Part shown: piece after piece, positions 41,301-42,855 of the stretch
Position numbering within the stretch: the first letter of the stretch is position 1
Layout of the letters: each line of letters begins with the position of its first letter
NCBI RefSeq assembly: GCF_004682045.1
Contig: NZ_QUZT01000061.1
Coordinates: 1-42,855, forward strand
Direction: 5' to 3'
DNA: 42,855 nt
Origin: Pseudomonas nabeulensis
GTDB lineage: Bacteria > Pseudomonadota > Gammaproteobacteria > Pseudomonadales > Pseudomonadaceae
The notes under the pieces: model-generated
Databases searched by the model: none
Told to the model about the DNA's origin: nothing
What the model saw: the letters and a program-made list of their open reading frames with translations, nothing else
Made by a program: the position numbers and the translations under genes

Positions 41301-42074
41301 ATGAGCAAGCGACTACAAGGCAAAATCGCCTTTATCACCGGGGCCGGTTCCGGTATCGGTGAAGCCACCGCATTGCGGTTTGCCGAGGAGGGCGCCACCG
41401 TTGTGCTGTGCGGTCGGCGTATCGAGCCGCTGCAAGGTGTGCAGGCAAAAATCAACGCCCAGGGCGGACAGGCCGAGATTGCCGTGGCCGATGTCAGCGA
41501 TGAACGGGCCTACGTGGGCGCGCTGCACGCGGCGGCGCAACGTCATGGGCGCCTGGACATCCTGGTGAACAACGCGATGGCCTACACCTGGGGCGGGGTC
41601 GACACCATGACCACCGCCGACTGGCACGCCAACTTCGCCACTACCGTGGACGGCACGTTCTGGGGCACCCGGACGGCGATGCAACTGATGAAGGCGCAAG
41701 GTGGCGGGGCTATCGTCAACATCGCTTCGATCTGCGGCCTGTTCGGCACGGCGTGGATGGCGGGCTACTCGGCAGCGAAGGCGGCGGTGATCAATTTCAG
41801 CCGGGCGGTGGCCAGCGAAGGTGCAGCACACCATGTGCGCTGCAATGTGATCATCCCTGGCGTGGTGGATACCCCGGCCACGGCGGGCATGCTCAGCGAC
41901 GCCAAGACCCGCGCCAACACCGAAAAAGTCATCCCGATGAAGCGCGTCGGCCTGCCGGTGGAGCTGGCCAACGCGATTGTGTTCCTCGCCAGCGATGAGG
42001 CCTCCTACGTCACCGGCGCCAGCCTGGCAGTGGACGGCGGCCGTGGTGCGGACCTGTACACGGTGCTCGACTGA
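41301..42074 (+). CDS. Short-chain dehydrogenase/reductase, probably NADP-dependent
   Basis: A 257-residue classical SDR with TGAGSGIG at 13-20, NNA at 90-92, Ser143 and Tyr156-x3-Lys160. Arg39/Arg40 after the second strand point to NADP(H), in contrast to the Asp36 of its neighbour, so the pair may carry out opposite or successive redox steps. GAGGAGA precedes the ATG. Its stop overlaps the start of the next gene by one base (TGATG), which suggests coupled translation with the SnoaL-like protein. The substrate is unknown. Confidence 0.87.
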   Translation: MSKRLQGKIAFITGAGSGIGEATALRFAEEGATVVLCGRRIEPLQGVQAKINAQGGQAEIAVADVSDERAYVGALHAAAQRHGRLDILVNNAMAYTWGGVDTMTTADWHANFATTVDGTFWGTRTAMQLMKAQGGGAIVNIASICGLFGTAWMAGYSAAKAAVINFSRAVASEGAAHHVRCNVIIPGVVDTPATAGMLSDAKTRANTEKVIPMKRVGLPVELANAIVFLASDEASYVTGASLAVDGGRGADLYTVLD

Positions 42075-42709
42075 TGAGCCAGGACAGCAGCGCCTTGCTG
42101 GCGCGCATCGACCGCCTGGAATCGACCGACGCCATTCGCCAACTGGCCGGCCACTACGCCTTGGCCCTGGACATGCGCGACATGGACGCCATGGCCAACT
42201 GCTTTGCCCCGGACGTGCGCGTAGGCCGCGACAAAAGCGGCCGTGCGCACCTCAAGGCGTGGCTGGATGAAACCATGCGCAAGCAGTTCCACGGTACATC
42301 CCATCACCTGGGCCAGCACATCATCGAGTTCAGCGATGCCGACCACGCCACGGGGGTGGTGTATTCGAAGAACGAGCATGAAACCGGGCCAGAGTGGGTG
42401 ATCATGCAGATGCTGTATTGGGACGACTACGAACGGATCGACGGCCGTTGGTGCTTCCGCCGACGGTTGCCGTGCTACTGGTACGCCACTGACCTGAACA
42501 AACCGCCGATTGGCGGCCTGAAAATGCGCTGGCCTGGGCGGGAGCCCTATGCCGGGAGCTTTCATGAGTTGTTCCCGTCGTGGGATGCATTCTGGGCGCA
42601 GCGGGCGGATAAGGATGCGCTGCCGCAGATAGCCGAGCCGGCGCCGTTGGGGCGGTTTCTCAGCGCGTTGCGGCGGGGGGCAGGGGATCCCAGGATTCGG
42701 GTGAGGTGA
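42074..42709 (+). CDS. NTF2/SnoaL-like cone-fold protein
   Basis: A 211-residue protein whose first 150 residues look like the SnoaL-like branch of the NTF2 superfamily (opening helix with IRQLAGHYALALD, then MANCFAPDVRVG, HHLGQHIIEF and VVYSKNEHE). Members include ketosteroid isomerase-like isomerases, hydratases, cyclases and ring-hydroxylating dioxygenase small subunits. No catalytic residue can be named with confidence; the His-rich TSHHLGQH and the Asp near residue 30 are candidates. It is coupled to the preceding SDR and ends the cluster. The C-terminal 60 residues are less typical. The function is not determined. Confidence 0.7.
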   Translation: MSQDSSALLARIDRLESTDAIRQLAGHYALALDMRDMDAMANCFAPDVRVGRDKSGRAHLKAWLDETMRKQFHGTSHHLGQHIIEFSDADHATGVVYSKNEHETGPEWVIMQMLYWDDYERIDGRWCFRRRLPCYWYATDLNKPPIGGLKMRWPGREPYAGSFHELFPSWDAFWAQRADKDALPQIAEPAPLGRFLSALRRGAGDPRIRVR

Positions 42710-42795
42710 GCATGTTTGACCAGCAACCCCAGATCAAGAGTAAAAGCGCGGCGGCCTTAGGGTCGGCCACTATTTCATGCCGTTCATAGTCCTAC

Positions 42796-42816
42796 TGTGG
42801 GAGGGGGCAAGCCCTA
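42796..42816. repeat. Degenerate solitary REP arm at the right edge
   Basis: TGTGGGAGGGGGCAAGCCCTA resembles the REP arm but has lost the central CTTGCCC palindrome, and no inverted partner is seen before the window ends. The 146 bases after the last gene otherwise hold nothing I can support as a gene. Confidence 0.6.
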
Positions 42817-42855
42817 ATGCCAGTCAGTTAAGGAAACAGCGGATGAGCGGCTTTC

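Noticed and set aside
42712..42789. Short open frame of about 25 codons after the SnoaL-like gene
   Set aside because: No ribosome site that stands out, no similarity I recognise, and it runs into a degenerate REP sequence.
24302..42855. Transposase or RAYT gene that might explain the REP elements
   Set aside because: None of the genes in the window shows a transposase motif; the repeats must have been mobilised by an enzyme encoded elsewhere.

Overview
The window is high-GC chromosomal DNA that looks like a Pseudomonas of the fluorescens group. The evidence is a viscosin-type lipopeptide synthetase pair, the codon usage, and several copies of the GTGGGAGGGGGCTTGCCCCCGAT-type REP/REPIN repeats typical of that group. 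I see no rRNA, tRNA, CRISPR array, insertion sequence or phage gene.

Left part (1-28.4 kb): a cyclic lipopeptide locus. Two overlapping giant NRPS genes encode seven C-A-T modules and two tandem C-terminal thioesterases. Adenylation-pocket residues read by eye give Thr-Val-Leu-Ser | Leu-Ser-Ile. With the pattern of condensation domains (dual, dual, dual, dual, dual, LCL, dual), this matches residues 3-9 of the nine-residue viscosin/WLIP family, so the genes are called viscB and viscC. The two-module starter synthetase (viscA, residues 1-2) is not in the window; in known producers it is commonly at a separate locus. A MacA/MacB export pair follows on the same strand. A convergent LuxR-type regulator without an autoinducer domain comes next.

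Right part (28.6-42.7 kb): a catabolic cluster in four transcription units. (i) Leftward: SDR, 2-keto-4-pentenoate hydratase, acylating acetaldehyde dehydrogenase and 4-hydroxy-2-oxovalerate aldolase, which form a complete meta-cleavage lower pathway. (ii) Rightward: HsaA-like flavin monooxygenase, ferredoxin-reductase with a 2Fe-2S domain, FadD3-like acyl-CoA ligase, DUF1302-type outer-membrane protein, and an Old Yellow Enzyme-type protein with a 4Fe-4S motif. (iii) Leftward: a meta-cleavage-product hydrolase. (iv) Rightward: two SDRs and an NTF2/SnoaL-like protein. The parts list resembles the aromatic-ring stage of steroid-like or alkyl-aromatic degradation, but no extradiol ring-cleavage dioxygenase, Rieske oxygenase, inner-membrane transporter or dedicated regulator is present. 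The substrate is unknown.

The most interesting non-coding signal is a motif, GGACGATGT (core GACGATG). It lies upstream of all four catabolic transcription units, always oriented toward the gene, in three of them about 63-84 bases before the start codon. This suggests one regulon with a regulator encoded elsewhere. REP-type inverted repeats mark nearly every boundary between transcription units. All assignments come from reading motifs by eye; no database search was run.
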